This document shows, piece by piece, positions 32,438-43,629 of a DNA stretch of 64,000 nt (within the stretch, counting starts at the first letter, position 1; each line of letters opens with the position of its first letter). Position numbers and translations under genes: made by a program. The stretch covers positions 232,871,803 to 232,935,802 of the forward strand of contig OV884059.1 of NCBI GenBank assembly GCA_930367215.1, read 5' to 3'. The notes below the pieces were generated by a model. It did no database searches and had not been told where the DNA came from. It saw only the letters and a list, made by a program, of their open reading frames with translations. This DNA is from Pollenia angustigena (taxonomy: Eukaryota; Arthropoda; Insecta; Diptera; Polleniidae).

Positions 32438-32995
32438 TTTAAAATTGTGTATAGATTATAATTTGTTTTTGATTTAAGTATATATTTGTATTAATTAAAA
32501 ACCATGTTATTAAAAACCAAAAATAAAAGTTAAATTACCTAAAATGTTATCGATAGCCAAGAATGGTATTTGGGCATTTTTCAAAATATTCCTTTTCAGT
32601 TTTATCCTTATAACAACTCGTCTCTTCCCAAAAAAGCCAACCTTTGGCCCCTGTGAATATTGGGACTAAAAAATTCACAGGGGCCAAATATTGGCATTTT
32701 CTGACAGGATCTAAGTTCGAAAATAATAAATAAGTATCAGTTGTAAAATACAAGAGAAATAATGATAAATTATTTACACCGAAACTCAACAAAAAAATGA
32801 AAATGCATTTTGAACTCCCCATAACTTTTTCTCCTATCGCAAATTGAAGCCTAACATCGCACCTATCGAGCAAAAAAAAAATCGCATAAAAAAATACCGA
32901 TCCAGTCAAAAGTTATGGAATTTTGACCGCCTTCTCGTAAAATTTCCCACTGTGCTTCGGTGAAGGGTATAAAAAGGGTAATTTTTTGGCATTCA
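32438..32995. other. Unassigned, with palindrome at 32648-32687
   Basis: GGCCCCTGTGAATATTGGGA pairs with AAATTCACAGGGGCC around a short loop. Flanking sequence includes GAAGCACAGTGGGAAATTTTA on the complement (about 32940-32960), a widespread fly repeat edge, and CTTCGGTGAAGGGTATAAAA. No gene was found. Confidence 0.45.
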
Positions 32996-33228
32996 GGGGT
33001 CTAATCACCGCATTCGATACTATCGTATCGAATAAACTATTGAATTTTTTTGCATACGATAGACACTGGCGTATCGAATGAAAACTCGATAAATGTAATG
33101 TCGAGTTACTCGATGTCGAATGCTATTATTTCAAATTCAATACATTTCATTCGATATCGAGTTTCAAGATACCAAAATAAATAATTTCGATCAATTTTGC
33201 TCGATATCGTATGCGGTGATTAGACCCC
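32996..33228. mobile_element. MITE with GGGGTCTAATCACCGCAT ends
   Basis: The left end is GGGGTCTAATCACCGCATTC and the reversed right end GGGGTCTAATCACCGCATAC. The inside is rich in TATCGA and TCGATA words. The host repeat without the insert reads GGGGATTCAGTATTTCGG at about 33523, so the insertion duplicated at most one or two bases (A or CA). It is non-coding. Confidence 0.8.
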
Positions 33229-33990
33229 AGTATTTCGGTTATAACTCATACAAATTTCCGATATTTTGGTATATAAGTCATATACATAGGACATATGGCA
33301 GCCCTAAAATTTAGGTTTTTATAAAAATTTTGATGTTTTTAGCCCATTTTTGGAGTATTTTGCTCATAAATTACCCATTGTCTAACCGATTTGATATTTT
33401 TATATACCGACGTGTTAAGGAAGAATTTTACCATTTACTAAAGTTATATTTATATATAAACATTTATATATACTTGTATACATATATTTTAACAAAGTTA
33501 ATTATAAAAAAGAGCAATTTTTGGGGATTCAGTATTTCGGTTATAACTCAGCCATTTTTTAACCGATTTGACAGATTGATATACCAACGTGTTGAAGAAG
33601 AAATTTACCAATTACTTGACTTATAAAGCTTGGACTCGGGGAGATCTATGATTCCCGAAAGTGGGTATTTAAAAAAAAAGAAATTTAATTTTGGTCATAA
33701 CTTTTTTGTATCTGAACCGATTTTCTACTAAAAATTTCCGATATTTTGGTATATAAGTCATATCCATAGGACGTATGGCAGCCCTAAAATTTATAAAAAT
33801 TTTGATGTTTTTTAGCCCATTTTTGGAGTATTTTGCTCATAAATTACCCATTGTCTAACCGATTTGATAGTTGTATATACCGACGTGTTAAGGAAGAATT
33901 TTACCATTTACTAAAGTAATATTTATATATAAACATTTATATACACTTGTATACATATATTTCAACAAAGTTAATTATAAAAAAGAGTAA
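33229..33990. repeat. AT-rich repeat, about 480-bp units in tandem
   Basis: AAATTTCCGATATTTTGGTA at 33252 recurs at 33732, and the next 250 bp match closely (TTTTGGAGTATTTTGCTCAT, GTCTAACCGATTTGATA). CAGTATTTCGGTTATAACTC is at 33229 and 33530, and as TATTTCGGGTATAAC at 37135. No protein is encoded. The array is interrupted by the LOA element. Confidence 0.75.
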
Positions 33991-34002
33991 TGGACAGACG
34001 AG

Positions 34003-35824
34003 TTGAAAACTCAAAGGTCCACCGTCAGAATGCTGTTCAATAGAGCGAAGTATACGCGCAGGGATGAAGATTGGAGTAACTTCAGGTTGAGTTACGGGAG
34101 GTATAAGGGAGATATTAGAAGGGCGAAAAAGGACTCGTGGATTAAGTTTAGCGAGTCAGTTGAATCCGTGAATGAGATGTCTAGGTTCAGAAGAATTTTA
34201 TCTAAGGACCCTGTAGTCCCTGGATTTATTCAGAGATCGGACGGTTCATGGGCGGATTCAGGCTCTGAATCTCTGTCTGCTTATGGAGACCACTTCTGGG
34301 GTGTGTGGATCCTGGGTCGGGGGAACACGCTGTATGTGGTGACCCCTTCTCTGGTTCGGGCTCAGGCGGTGAGGAAAGGGAGACGGTGGGGGATATGATT
34401 ACCTTGGATAAGGTAACATGGGCGGTCAATACCTTTGGGTCCTACAAATCGGCGGGCCCAGATGGTATATTTCCGGCGATGTTACAGAATATCGGGAAAT
34501 GTTTGCTGAACGGGTACATTCCTAGGAGGTGGAGGGAGGTAAGGGTAGTTTTTATTCCCAAGGCGGGTAGAACCGGTCACTCTAAACCCAAGGATTTTAG
34601 ACCAATCAGCTTGTCGTCTTTTCTCTTGAAGACGTTGGAAAGACTGATTGATCTACATCTGAGGACGAAAATTGACGCTGGCATCGTCAGCGGCGCTCTA
34701 CACGCCTACCTTAAAGGTAGATCTGTTGAGAGTGCGTTGCATGATGTGGTTGGTTATGTGGAGCGGGGTTTGCGAACCAGGGAATACCGATCATCACGAA
34801 ATTTATTAGTGTGGTTTCTAGTCTTATAAAACTGTGAAGTAATAAATTTTATTCTGATAGCATTATTTATTAAGGTTTTATGCGTTATATACTGTTTTCC
34901 GGGATTATGGCTTATATGGGTCTAAAAGTAAATTATGGTCCGATCTTCGCGAAATTTTCCAGCATGGTTTCCGCTCGAATAAAACGAATTTTTGCAAAAT
35001 CTTTTAGAATTCCGTTATTTATGTTAGTTTTTTTAACAAAATTTCTTTACCATAACCGAAAGATGTATCCATATGGATACAGTCCAAAAAACACATTTAG
35101 GGTGCATTTTTTCAAAAGTCAGTATTGATTGTTGTTATTAGGGCCAATTATAATACAAGTCCAAAAAATTGGATTTTTTTAGTAACCCAGTAAAAACTTG
35201 TAGCGAAAGGGTTAAGGAAATCGGTGACTAGGGGGACCCCACAGGGGGGAGTTCTCTCTCCCTTATTGTGGCTCTTGGCCGTCAATGTCGTTCTGAGACG
35301 TTTTGACAGAATGGGTCAGAAGGTCGTTGCCTACGCGGATGATGTGGTGATATTGTTGTCGGGCAAGTTTCTGCCGACAATTAGCGACATCATGCAAGGA
35401 GCGCTGGGCGAACTGGCGGCATGGGCAAGTGACAAGGGACTGGGAATTAATCCGCAGAAGACGGAGTTGGTTCTTTTCACTAGGAGGTACAAGGTGGAGG
35501 AGTTTAGACTGCCGGTACTGGGAGGAGTGGAGCTTGGACTATCTGATAGTGCTAAGTAGCTGGCGGTTTTTGTGGACAGCAAGCTGTCATGGGGTAGGAA
35601 TACCCAGGAGAGACTCAAAAGGGGTCTCAATGCCTACTATGCTTGCAGATCATCGATAGGTAGGAGCTGGGGACTCCGGCCGTCAGTGGTGGGATGGCTG
35701 TACACTTCGGTGGTTAGACCCATTCTTACGTATGGATGTTGTGTTTGGTGGGAGACATTGAGATTGGCGAGTCGTAGGAACCTTCTTTCTAAGGCTCAGA
35801 GGTGTGCTTCAATTGTTATGCCAT
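34003..35824 (+). pseudogene. LOA reverse transcriptase, interrupted
   Basis: The fragments read NTFGSYKSAGPDGIFPAML (about 34430-34480), VVFIPKAGRTGHSKPKDFRP with SLSSFLLKTLERLID, then ITKFISVVSSLI. A foreign AT-rich segment follows, then KSVTRGTPQGGVLSPLLW at about 35219-35270. The catalytic box VVAYADDVVILL is near 35323-35355 with Asp codons at 35338-35343. The thumb (QKTELVLFTRR, LTYGCCVWWE) comes next. There is a frameshift near 34330-34400, TAG near 35557 and TGA near 35824. Motif A with its catalytic Asp is absent, so the enzyme could not work. Confidence 0.85.
34826..35214. mobile_element. AT-rich insert inside the LOA reverse transcriptase
   Basis: Composition switches abruptly from GC-rich coding sequence to AT-rich sequence and back. 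The right part holds CCCAGTAAAAACTTGTAGCG, which resembles the terminus of the MITE at 10987-11258. The insert also replaces the RT motif A region, so insertion and deletion occurred together. The exact borders are uncertain by some bases. Confidence 0.6.
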
Positions 35825-36061
35825 GAGAAGTACTCCTCAGGCTGCCCTGGATGTCATTCTACATCTTCTGCCTATTGAGCAGTATGTGATGGGAATGGCG
35901 GCCAGGAGCATTCTTAGACTGATGGAGTTAGGACTGACGAGGAATGACACTCAGGGTCACTCACGGATCCTGGGTGAGATTGAGGCTGGTGGCTATTGCC
36001 TGGAACCGCCGGGCTCCACTGATTATGTGAGCACCAGAGTGGATTTGGTCGGTTGCCAGAG

Positions 36062-36909
36062 GTAATAGTGCCCTCTAGGGAGAGCTGGTCGGGCAGAAGC
36101 AGATTATTTGGTGGATTTGCTATTTTCACTGATGTCTCGAAGATGAGGGGCACGGGTGCAGGGGTCTACATTGAGGATCTGAACATAAGGTCATGTAGGC
36201 TTCCTGACGACTGCAGTGTTTTTCAGGCGGAGGTTCTGGGGGTCTGGATGGCCGTGGAACTGATGAGGGACAATATTGATAGGGGTTTGGAGGTCACTAT
36301 ATATGTGGACAGCCAGGCGGCTCTTATGGCCGAAGGGGCTGTTATGTGAACTCCAGGCTGGTTGATGAGTGTAGGAGTTCTCTGAAGGGAGCCTTAGGGG
36401 AGTATTTGCTAAGGTTGTGGTGGGTGCCGGGTCATTGCGACATAGGCGGCAATGAGGTTGCTGATGAGTTGGCAAGACAGGGCTCAGAGATGGAGGATCC
36501 AGACTGTGTGGAGGCGGTTAGGCCTCCATTGGGCTTCTATTTTTGTAGAATTAAAGAGTGGATACTGGGCGCGACCAATCGGGCCTGGGGGGACCAAACG
36601 GACTGTCGGGTATCGCGGACACTGTGGCCGGTGCTTAGGAAGTCCGATTCGGTGTCGCTGCTGCGTATGATAGGCAGAATGGCGGTGAGGATGGGATCCG
36701 ACTTGTATTTATGCAGGTTGTGCGAGGACCCTGAGGAGTTGGAGACAGTTGAGCACTTTCTGTGCCACTGTCCCAGGTTGCAGGGTAGCAGGCTGAGGTG
36801 GCTGGGCAGTAGATTCCTGGGCGAATTAGGGGATGTATCGAGTTGCGGACTCGAGAATCTGATAGGATTCGTAATGGGGATGGCCGCACGTAGGGCGAAT
36901 TTGGTTTGA
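36062..36909 (+). pseudogene. LOA RNase H domain and C-terminal zinc segment
   Basis: The RNase H core reads IFTDVSKMRGTGAGVY, then FQAEVLGVWMAVELM, then IYVDSQAAL, then WWVPGHCDIGGNEVADELAR. The Asp, Glu and Asp metal ligands are present and the final DE..H-region Asp is in EVADELA. A one-base shift at about 36345 (ATGTGA) breaks the frame. The C-terminus carries CRLCEDPEELETVEHFLCHC, a CCHC-type finger known at this place in the clade. The last codon before the stop is at about 36906. RNase H would remove the RNA strand after reverse transcription. Confidence 0.88.
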
Positions 36910-37122
36910 GTGGGATTTCTCTCGGGGTTGGTCCTTTACCTTCTTTTACCTTCTCTCTTTCCTTTCTTTTCTAGCTATCTTTTTGATCTGTCTTGTGCTT
37001 TCACTATTTATTTCACCTTCTTTCTACCTTCATAGCTATCTCTAATTAAGGCGTCACAATGGACCATATTGGTATCTGGGTGAAGGTGTGAAGGAGACTT
37101 CACACCGGCTTTCCTACCTACC

Positions 37123-37874
37123 TTGGGGATTCAGTATTTCGGGTATAACTCAGCCATTTTTTAACCGATTTGACAAATTGATGTACCGACGTGTTTAAGA
37201 AGAAATTTGCCATTTACTTGAGTTATAAAGCTTGGACTCGGGGTGATCTATGGTTGCCGAAAGTGGGTATTAAAAAAAAAAATTTAATTTTGGTCATAAC
37301 TTTTTTGTATCTGAACCGATTTTCCCGAGTTTTTAATAAAATATGTTCTACTAAAAATTTCCGATTTTTAATTTTTTTTGTACGGGAGGTACCACGCCCA
37401 CTTCTCCAATCCCGCCCACATTTTGTAGGATGGTGTGTATTGGCAACCTAAATGTGTGAACCTAATTTGGAAACTTTGGCTTTTGCCGTTCCCCAGATAT
37501 GCAGCAAAAAGTAATAAAAATACAACAACCACAAGGGATTTTTGGAAAAAATTATAGGTAGTCGTGGTTTTTTGGTCATATCTCAGCCATTTGTGGACCG
37601 ATTTTGCTGAATTTCAATAGCACGAAATGGTGGACTATATGTGACATAAATGTAAAACAACCTAGCCGCTATCATGTCTGGAGTCTCCGGAAAACACATA
37701 TCAAACGTAAGACGGACGGACGGACAGACGGACGTACATCGTTAAATCAAGTTCTCTCCACATAAGGACCCAGAATATATATACTTTAAAGGGCCTTAGA
37801 TCACTATTGTAGAAATTACAAACGGAATGACAAACTTATTTATACCCTTTTCCACCTGAGGTGAAGGGTATAAT
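37123..37874. repeat. Continuation of the AT-rich repeat and its terminal hairpin
   Basis: The repeat resumes with GGGGATTCAGTATTTCGGG. It includes a GACGGACGGACAGACGGACG run at about 37714-37733 and ends TATACCCTTTTCCACCTGAG followed by GTGAAGGGTATAA, a terminal stem. The same ending appears at 24590-24610, and in part at 28440-28460 and 32955-32970. I infer a dispersed non-coding family with a 3' hairpin. Helitron-like origin is possible but unproved. Confidence 0.6.
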
Positions 37875-38397
37875 AATGTTTTTATAGAAAAGAACAGGGA
37901 AAGTTATTATAAATATTTAAAATTTAACTCAATATGATTTTTGTTAAAAATACTAGGTATTTTCAACTTTTGCGGACATCGCAAATCCATTCGAATCATA
38001 CCTACAGTGAAAAATAGACTCTCAGATGCAGTGATGTTATACGTAGGCAAAAGTGAGATTTTATTCTTAAAAAAAATTGCCGCAGGGAAAAAGCACGGAT
38101 TTTTTTTAACCCTTTACAGCGCAAGAACGCCAATTTCGTTAGTTTTTGGTTAATAGGTGGTAAATTGGCTACTATTAATGGAAAAATTAATAAAAAAAAT
38201 TTTTATTCATATTTAAGATCTTATTTATTGAAAAAAATTATTTGTTGCAGAAATGCAACATTGCAGCAGTAGCTCTCAAAATTTAAGTTGAAAATATGAA
38301 AATTTTTAAAGCAGTTGTTTTGCTTTTGTAGCACAGACTAACCCGGCATTTTGTCTGCGTATAGCCTTTGCATTCTGAAAATTTGCATCTCATGCGT

Positions 38398-38577
38398 TTA
38401 TTGAACCAAACTGGTCAGTGCCCGTATTGGTCCAACCTGACATCTTTCGGTGGAACGTGTTGAGCCGGCCCTTTCTACATCGTTATCAGACAAATAAAGG
38501 CCATCTACACTATCTTCCCATTGTGATAGAATCATTTCTAGGTCCTTGGGAGCTATATTAGGCAATTTACGGCTCAT
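38398..38577 (-). CDS. Residual piggyBac transposase N-terminus, 59 codons
   Basis: The ATG is at 38577-38575 and the TAA at 38400-38398. It reads MSRKLPNIAPKDLEMILSQW, then EDSVDGLYLSDNDVERAGS, ending TSLVQ. An acidic N-terminal segment of this kind opens many piggyBac proteins. Just after the stop, in another frame, RMRCKFSECKGYTQTKC gives part of the C-terminal Cys-rich domain, so the two ends of the gene were joined by a deletion. No catalytic residue is left. Whether the short protein is made is unknown. Confidence 0.6.
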   Translation of the reverse strand: MSRKLPNIAPKDLEMILSQWEDSVDGLYLSDNDVERAGSTRSTERCQVGPIRALTSLVQ

Positions 38578-38636
38578 TTTGATACTTAAGAAAAGTCATT
38601 CACAATGTGGAAAAAATAGTCAAATAATACACCTCA

Positions 38637-38722
38637 ATAGGCAATGTTGCATATATACAACAAACCAAAATCAGTATAAATAGGCAATGTTGCATATATA
38701 CAACAAACCAAAATCAGTATAA
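38637..38722. repeat. 43-bp tandem duplication inside the piggyBac derivative
   Basis: GGCAATGTTGCATATATACA and the following AACAAACCAAAATCAGTATAAA occur twice in a row, 43 bp apart, essentially identical. The repeat includes TGTTGCATATATACAACA, a near-perfect palindrome. Similar TGTTGCAGAAATACAACA words occur near both ends of the element, so it may be a transposase-binding motif. Confidence 0.8.
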
Positions 38723-39067
38723 AACGTAAACGAAATTGGTTTTGCGAAAAAAATTAGTAATTGATTATTAAAATATATCCTCATACCTTTCACTCAAACA
38801 AATTTCAATAGCTAAATATTGCTTTTATTAAAATAATAATTTTTTGAAAATGAATTCAAAGAGTGCACAACAGATTTCTACACATGTGTCACTTGAATGA
38901 AATTTATACAAACTTGTTGCTGTTTAGTAAACTTATAGTTTTTAAACCGCAAGAATGCTTTGTTGCCAAACTGCAACATCTTCTTAAATTGCTATGCTAC
39001 CATATATAATATTTTTACACTTACTTTAAGGGTATGTTGCAGAAATACAACATGACGCCGTAAAGGG

Positions 39068-39384
39068 TTAAAACATTAAAATGAAGTGACTTTAAGTTGC
39101 AAAACTATAGCGGGTTTCACCCCTTGTATTAAGTGTACAACTCTGCTTTACTTAATAAGATTTTATACTACAACTAGTCACAAAGCCTGTCCCTGCCAGG
39201 CATAAAAATCTTTTAGATAATAACTTACATAGTAACGCTCATTAAAGAAATTTAACAAAAAATTATTATTCAATGTTTTATACATTTAATAGGTATAAGA
39301 AGAAACAATAAGTAAAAAATAACAATAAGTAAAAAAAAATTTTTTTTAAATACTGAGGAGCAACCCTGTTTTAACATACCCTGT
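39068..39384. other. Unassigned spacer
   Basis: Short AT-rich stretch between the piggyBac derivative and the Helitron fragment. Nothing is recognised. Confidence 0.4.
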
Positions 39385-40170
39385 TTTCCATCTACATGCA
39401 TCGCTTTTTTTTGACTCTTGAGAAAACAACGTACAATTGTCCATGACTAAAAACTGGTTTGGGTAAATATATCCCCTGTCTCTAACGTTTGACCTTGAGC
39501 TTTATTGATGGTGATCGGAAAAGCCAACCTTATAGGAAACTGTCTCCTACGGAAAATAAATACAGGATTGCCTTTTGCAGTGCCGGTTAATGTAGTTGCG
39601 CTTATTAGATTCTTTGACAATTGTGTAACTTGCAGTTTTGTGCCATTGCATAGCCCTCTTTTAGTGTTTAAATTCCTCAGAAGCATGATTATGGCTCCCA
39701 CCTTGACTTGGTACTTATGAGGAGGCATTCACGATGGCGATAAACTGTTTAAAAACTCCGGCGGATAATTTTCCCGTTCAGCTATGCTATTGCTCTCCAC
39801 CGTGTCAACGCTCAAAAACGTAAAACAATCACCCTCTAAAAGACTTAGTACTTCTTCATTAATTTGGCATACTTCATGATTCTTAGGGCATAAAATGACA
39901 AATTTACAATACTGTTCTATATCAGACGGCTTAAAACATTCACCGAAGATATTTTTAACGATTGAGTTTTCAGCCAGCATTTCGTTTGGTAATGCAATAA
40001 TGTCCTCTCCAAATTCCGAACTGAGCTCACCATTCCCCATTTTTCTCTGTAAATATTATCCACTGCACGAATATTGACTTTAAGTTGTAAAATTTTAAAG
40101 TTGGACCAAAGATTAGAAAACTTAATGCATGATTCGATAATGGCCGTCATGTGAGCATGTGGTACCACAT
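39385..40170 (-). pseudogene. Helitron Rep/helicase C-terminal fragment
   Basis: On the minus strand the fragments follow the Pif1-like helicase end of Helitron proteins: YVVPHAHMTAIIESCIKFSN, SNLWSNFKILQLKVNIRA, then GEDIIALPNEMLAENSIVKN, FKPSDIEQYCKFVILCPKN, YQVKVGAIIMLLRNLNTKRG, LCNGTKLQV, FPITINKAQGQTLE, and lastly FSHGQLYVVFSRVKK. AQGQTL and GQLYVVFSR are helicase motifs. A frameshift lies near 40040 and a stop between the two main frames near 39729. The N-terminal Rep domain is absent. Helitrons move by rolling-circle replication. Confidence 0.85.
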
Positions 40171-40545
40171 AGCTTTTCTTTACCCTCCATTTATGACCTC
40201 CAATTACCAATTACCCAAATTTTTTTTTTTTATCAAAATTTTTTATTTACTGTTATAGTTATTGCAAAAAAAAAAAAAAAATTCCCAAATTTTTTGAAGT
40301 ATTTTTTTATTTTAATAAATTTGTATGAAACAGTTTTACTTCTTTTTAGTTTTTTTAAATTCCTATGGAAAAGTTTTACTTTTTAAATACTTAAAAAAAT
40401 TTGGGAATTTTATTTTTTTTTGGCAATAACTATAACAGAAAATAAAAAAATTTTGATAAAAAAAAAAAAAAAAAAATTGGAAGAAAAAAATTTTAGGTAA
40501 TTGGAGGTCATAAGTGGAGGGTATAGAAAAGCTATATCATGAAAA
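40166..40545. mobile_element. Foldback MITE at the edge of the Helitron fragment
   Basis: ATAGCTTTTCTTTACCCTCC and TATGACCTCCAATTACC on the left recur inverted on the right (GGTAATTGGAGGTCATA, GGAGGGTATAGAAAAGCTAT). The arms extend inward through AAATTTTTT/ATAACTATAACAG sequence, so most of the 380 bp is palindromic. It truncates the helicase. Confidence 0.75.
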
Positions 40546-40559
40546 CTAGAGCTGATAGA

Positions 40560-40893
40560 GACAAACTGATTACAGTTTTGAACTCAGCGCACCCAAATTA
40601 ACTATAATAAAATCAGTTGATAAATTCAAAGAAGCAAATTGAGTGTTGGCCTGTGTAATCAATTAATTAAATTTTAACTCTTATTTGGCATCTTGAAAAA
40701 TATCAATTACTACCAAGAATTATATGACAGATTTTTGTTTTTGACAACTAAAAAAATACCGTTCACGTCAATAAGGTGTAATTTTCCTTTTTTCCAACTA
40801 AAAATATAAAATATAGACAAACTGATTAGTTTTGAATTCAGCGCACACAAATTAACTAGAATCAGTTGATAAATTCAAAGAAGCAAAAATCTT
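40560..40893. repeat. Direct repeat pair, about 80 bp, 255 bp apart
   Basis: GACAAACTGATTACAGTTTTGAA at 40560 and GACAAACTGATTAGTTTTGAA at 40816 start two matching segments. Both contain TCAGCGCAC, AAATTAACTA and TCAGTTGATAAATTCAAAGA. This resembles terminal direct repeats or a local duplication. There is no coding content between them. Confidence 0.65.
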
Positions 40894-41337
40894 TTTTAAT
40901 TTTGTCGGGCTGTGTTATTTAATTGTCACGTCATTTTTAAGTTCTACTTTTATATTTTTTTTGTATAGAATTCAATTTTAATTTAGTTTTGAAAAACGAC
41001 GTTTTAAAAAAAGTAAAATTTGATTTAATAAAAATGGAGTTTAAAGAAACATAGAATCATAGTTGTGAAAAATAACAACATTTTTCATATGGTGGCAACC
41101 ACACTCAATTGGACGTTTGTGAATTGCCAGCTCTTTAAAAATTGTAAATTTGTAATTTTCCAATCTGATTTTTTTGCACTTGGTTAAAGCTTGTTTAAAT
41201 TGCAACTTTCGGTGGAAAAGTTTTTCCTTGTGTTTGTTGTAACAAAAATTACATTTTTCCACTTTTCCAACAAATAAAAAAACTGAAATGAATACCCTTA
41301 GTGTAATGGTGTGAACACAAACTGTCATGTTACATTA
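40894..41337. other. Unassigned
   Basis: A 95-codon minus-strand frame (41328-41041) with NFCYNKHKEKLFHRKLQF lacks any domain I can name. It is probably not a gene. Confidence 0.3.
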
Positions 41338-41817
41338 GATTTTTTGACAGTCGTATCAAAACTTATTAGATTTCTATCTCACAAAGTATTATGGAATACG
41401 TAAGACTTGTGAGATAGTGTAATCTAGGCTTAATTATCATAAAAAAAAAACATTATGTAAATATACATACCGACAAATTATAAACAGTAAAATTTCAAAT
41501 TTCTTGAAGAAAATTCCATAAATTTTTAAATTATATGGATAAATCGATGTATTTTTGAAAAATCTTTAAAATTCCTATGTGTATTTTCAAATATGTAGAA
41601 ACTTCTGAAAATAACCTAAATTAAACTTATTGTCAAGTTTTTAGAAACAATAAAACGACTTTTATATAATTTTTCAGTCATTTTCTGAAGTCGATTCCGC
41701 AATTCCTACTTTAAGTACTACTTAAGCCTAGATTACACTATCTCACAAGTCTTACGTATTACATAATACTTTGTGAGATAGAAATCTAATGAGTTTTGAT
41801 GCGACTGTCAAAAAATC
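41338..41817. mobile_element. Foldback element with about 95-bp arms
   Basis: The left arm 41338-41434 (GATTTTTTGACAGTCGTATC...) and the right arm 41722-41817 are inverted copies. They share TTTCTATCTCACAAAGTATT and GACTTGTGAGATAGTGTAAT. The middle is AT-rich and unrelated. The target duplication is not clear. It is non-coding. Confidence 0.8.
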
Positions 41818-43183
41818 ACACCATCACACAAAGTATAAACACTCACGCATGAAAAAAATGCAGCCCTGATCCTATGAAAAGTATTATAGTTTAGAAATTT
41901 TTCAAAAAACAATGAATTCGTATGGGATGTCAAACTTTTTTCATAATACTTGTCATTTTCGTGACACATTACATTCACACTTTGTCATATTACTTGAGTT
42001 TTTGACATGTATTAATACAAAGTATAATAGTATAATCTCTTTACTGCTCTTAAATTCATTTAAAAAAAAAAATGATTGAAAATCTCCATTGATTAAAACT
42101 TCATTTGTTTTCGACTTCAGAACATGGCGTTTTTAATATAAAAATCACAAATGGCAATATTTTCTAAGCAAAAATCTTAAAAAGCTATTTGGTTGCTGTT
42201 TCGATAAATTATAAAAAACTTCCGTTCATTGGTACCAAATAATGAAAAAATCGTAGAGCAAAGTACAAATGATTCGAGCTTAAATAATTGTATCAAGAAA
42301 AATATATTCGTAAGTATTAATATTTTACAAAAAAGTAACCAAAATGAAAAAAATATTCACATCTCCACATTGCAAAAAAATATAACCAATTTTGGTTAGA
42401 AATAACCAAAAACGACAGCTCTGTTCACAAGGTCTACAAGGGACTTTACTATCGAGGGTGAAAACCGCTTATATACATTTGGCAGCCTTTTTCGATTTGG
42501 ATAGCATACTAATAAAATTTTTGATATTCGAGCTTAACATAAAGAAAAAAACCCTGAAGAAGGCACTCAAAGGAAGTGCCGAAATATTGGGGAAAATAAA
42601 TTTATAAAAAAAAGTTTTTTATAGGTATAAAACAATAAGACCTTAAGCTCGAATATTTTATTTGCATATTAAAATAATAAAGGCCGAATAAAAATACATA
42701 TTATAAACATTACTAATTTTTAAATTTCTTTGAATCATCGCTTGTCGTCATTACAGCTTTCATTTAAACGTAAATTTGCGAAAATTTCTTTTACAAGAGT
42801 GGAGATCTTCCGAACTTATTTTTCCAGAGCAAGAAATATATAATTTGTAAAAGTTTTGGATTAAAGTCACCAAAATGAAAACTTTGAATGAAAATTTCAT
42901 TTTCTCCCTTTAGTGTAAATTATCTATCCTAGATTTATAACTGCCACATGCCAATATACATAGGTAGCGAAAGGATTTTTTCAGTCATCAGTGATGTTCG
43001 CACTAAGGAAAGAAGCTTATTCATAAATTGTTATCTTCACTTCGCATTGTCCGCTCTTTTTTACAAGACAATGTAAAAAGTTTTATACCTTCCAGGGCAC
43101 CGAAACTTATAAACTTTAAAAAATGGTATCTTACCCCTGTATGATTGTTGGGGAATCACCAGTCAAAATTTATACGGGTAAAC
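41818..43183. other. Unassigned; repeat end near 42540-42660
   Basis: CCTGAAGAAGGCACTCAAAG, then GAAGTGCCGAAATATTGGGG, is like the segment closing the 13140-13690 repeat. A degraded hAT-type sequence is possible near 42960-43120 (VFSVISDVRTKERSLFINCY on the plus strand, the kind of dimerisation segment hAT proteins end with), but it is too short to call. Confidence 0.35.
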
Positions 43184-43629
43184 CAAGGCGAATTCATAAA
43201 GGTGACATTTTCACGTCATCTGTTTTTTGTTTATTTTTTTGTGTGAAAACTGAATGTCAAGTTTTGTTTACATTTTGTGAAAAAATTAATTCAAATTTTA
43301 AATTCAACAAAGATTTAAATTCTTGAAAAAAAACTTATTTAAATTTTATAAAATAAAAAAGTGAATCTAAAAGATAAACACAAGGAAATAAAAAGGCGTA
43401 AGGAATAAGTGGAGTCACCATTACTTTACAATAGAGGAAAAAGATTTACTTTCTAAAGCAATTGTGTATCCAATTTTATAAACAAAAAATTTCCTTTTTA
43501 TATTTTCAACAAATAATTTTGACAGTCACTCTAACTTTTTACAAAAACAAAATACATAGTATTTTCAAAAAAAGGGATAGCTAGCATAACTCTATCTCAT
43601 GATGCGGTCACCTTTATGAATTCGCCTTG
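43184..43629. mobile_element. P-like MITE, uninterrupted sister of 19447
   Basis: The ends are CAAGGCGAATTCATAAAGG and, reversed, CAAGGCGAATTCATAAAGG. The flanks GGGTAAAC and GGACAAAC agree at 6 of 8 bases, a decayed duplication. It aligns along its length with 19447-20540 minus the 670-bp insert, so it shows what that site looked like before. Confidence 0.85.

Larger units (their letters stand above)
33991..37122 (+). mobile_element. LOA-type non-LTR retrotransposon (RT + RNase H), 5'-truncated
   Basis: This is a 3.1 kb GC-rich insertion in an AT-rich repeat. It encodes, in order, a linker, RT, and RNase H plus a C-terminal CCHC-type zinc segment, with few stops, so it is fairly young. The repeat without the insert (33506-33545) shows that the element joins GAGTAA on the left and TTGGGGATTC on the right. 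No target duplication remains and a few T residues were lost. The 3' UTR is C/T-rich (about 36930-37020). The LOA-clade call rests on RT plus RNase H and the TRGTPQGGVLSPLLW motif. Confidence 0.88.
38110..39067 (-). mobile_element. piggyBac-like deletion derivative, TTAA-flanked
   Basis: The ends are CCCTTTACAGCGCAAG and, reversed, CCCTTTACGGCGTCATG, flanked by TTAA at 38106-38109 and 39068-39071. On the minus strand it keeps an N-terminal transposase start (38577-38398) and a C-terminal Cys-rich tail (about 38390-38320), with the catalytic middle deleted. The 43-bp tandem repeat at 38637-38722 lies upstream of that start. A piggyBac enzyme elsewhere could mobilise it. Confidence 0.88.
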
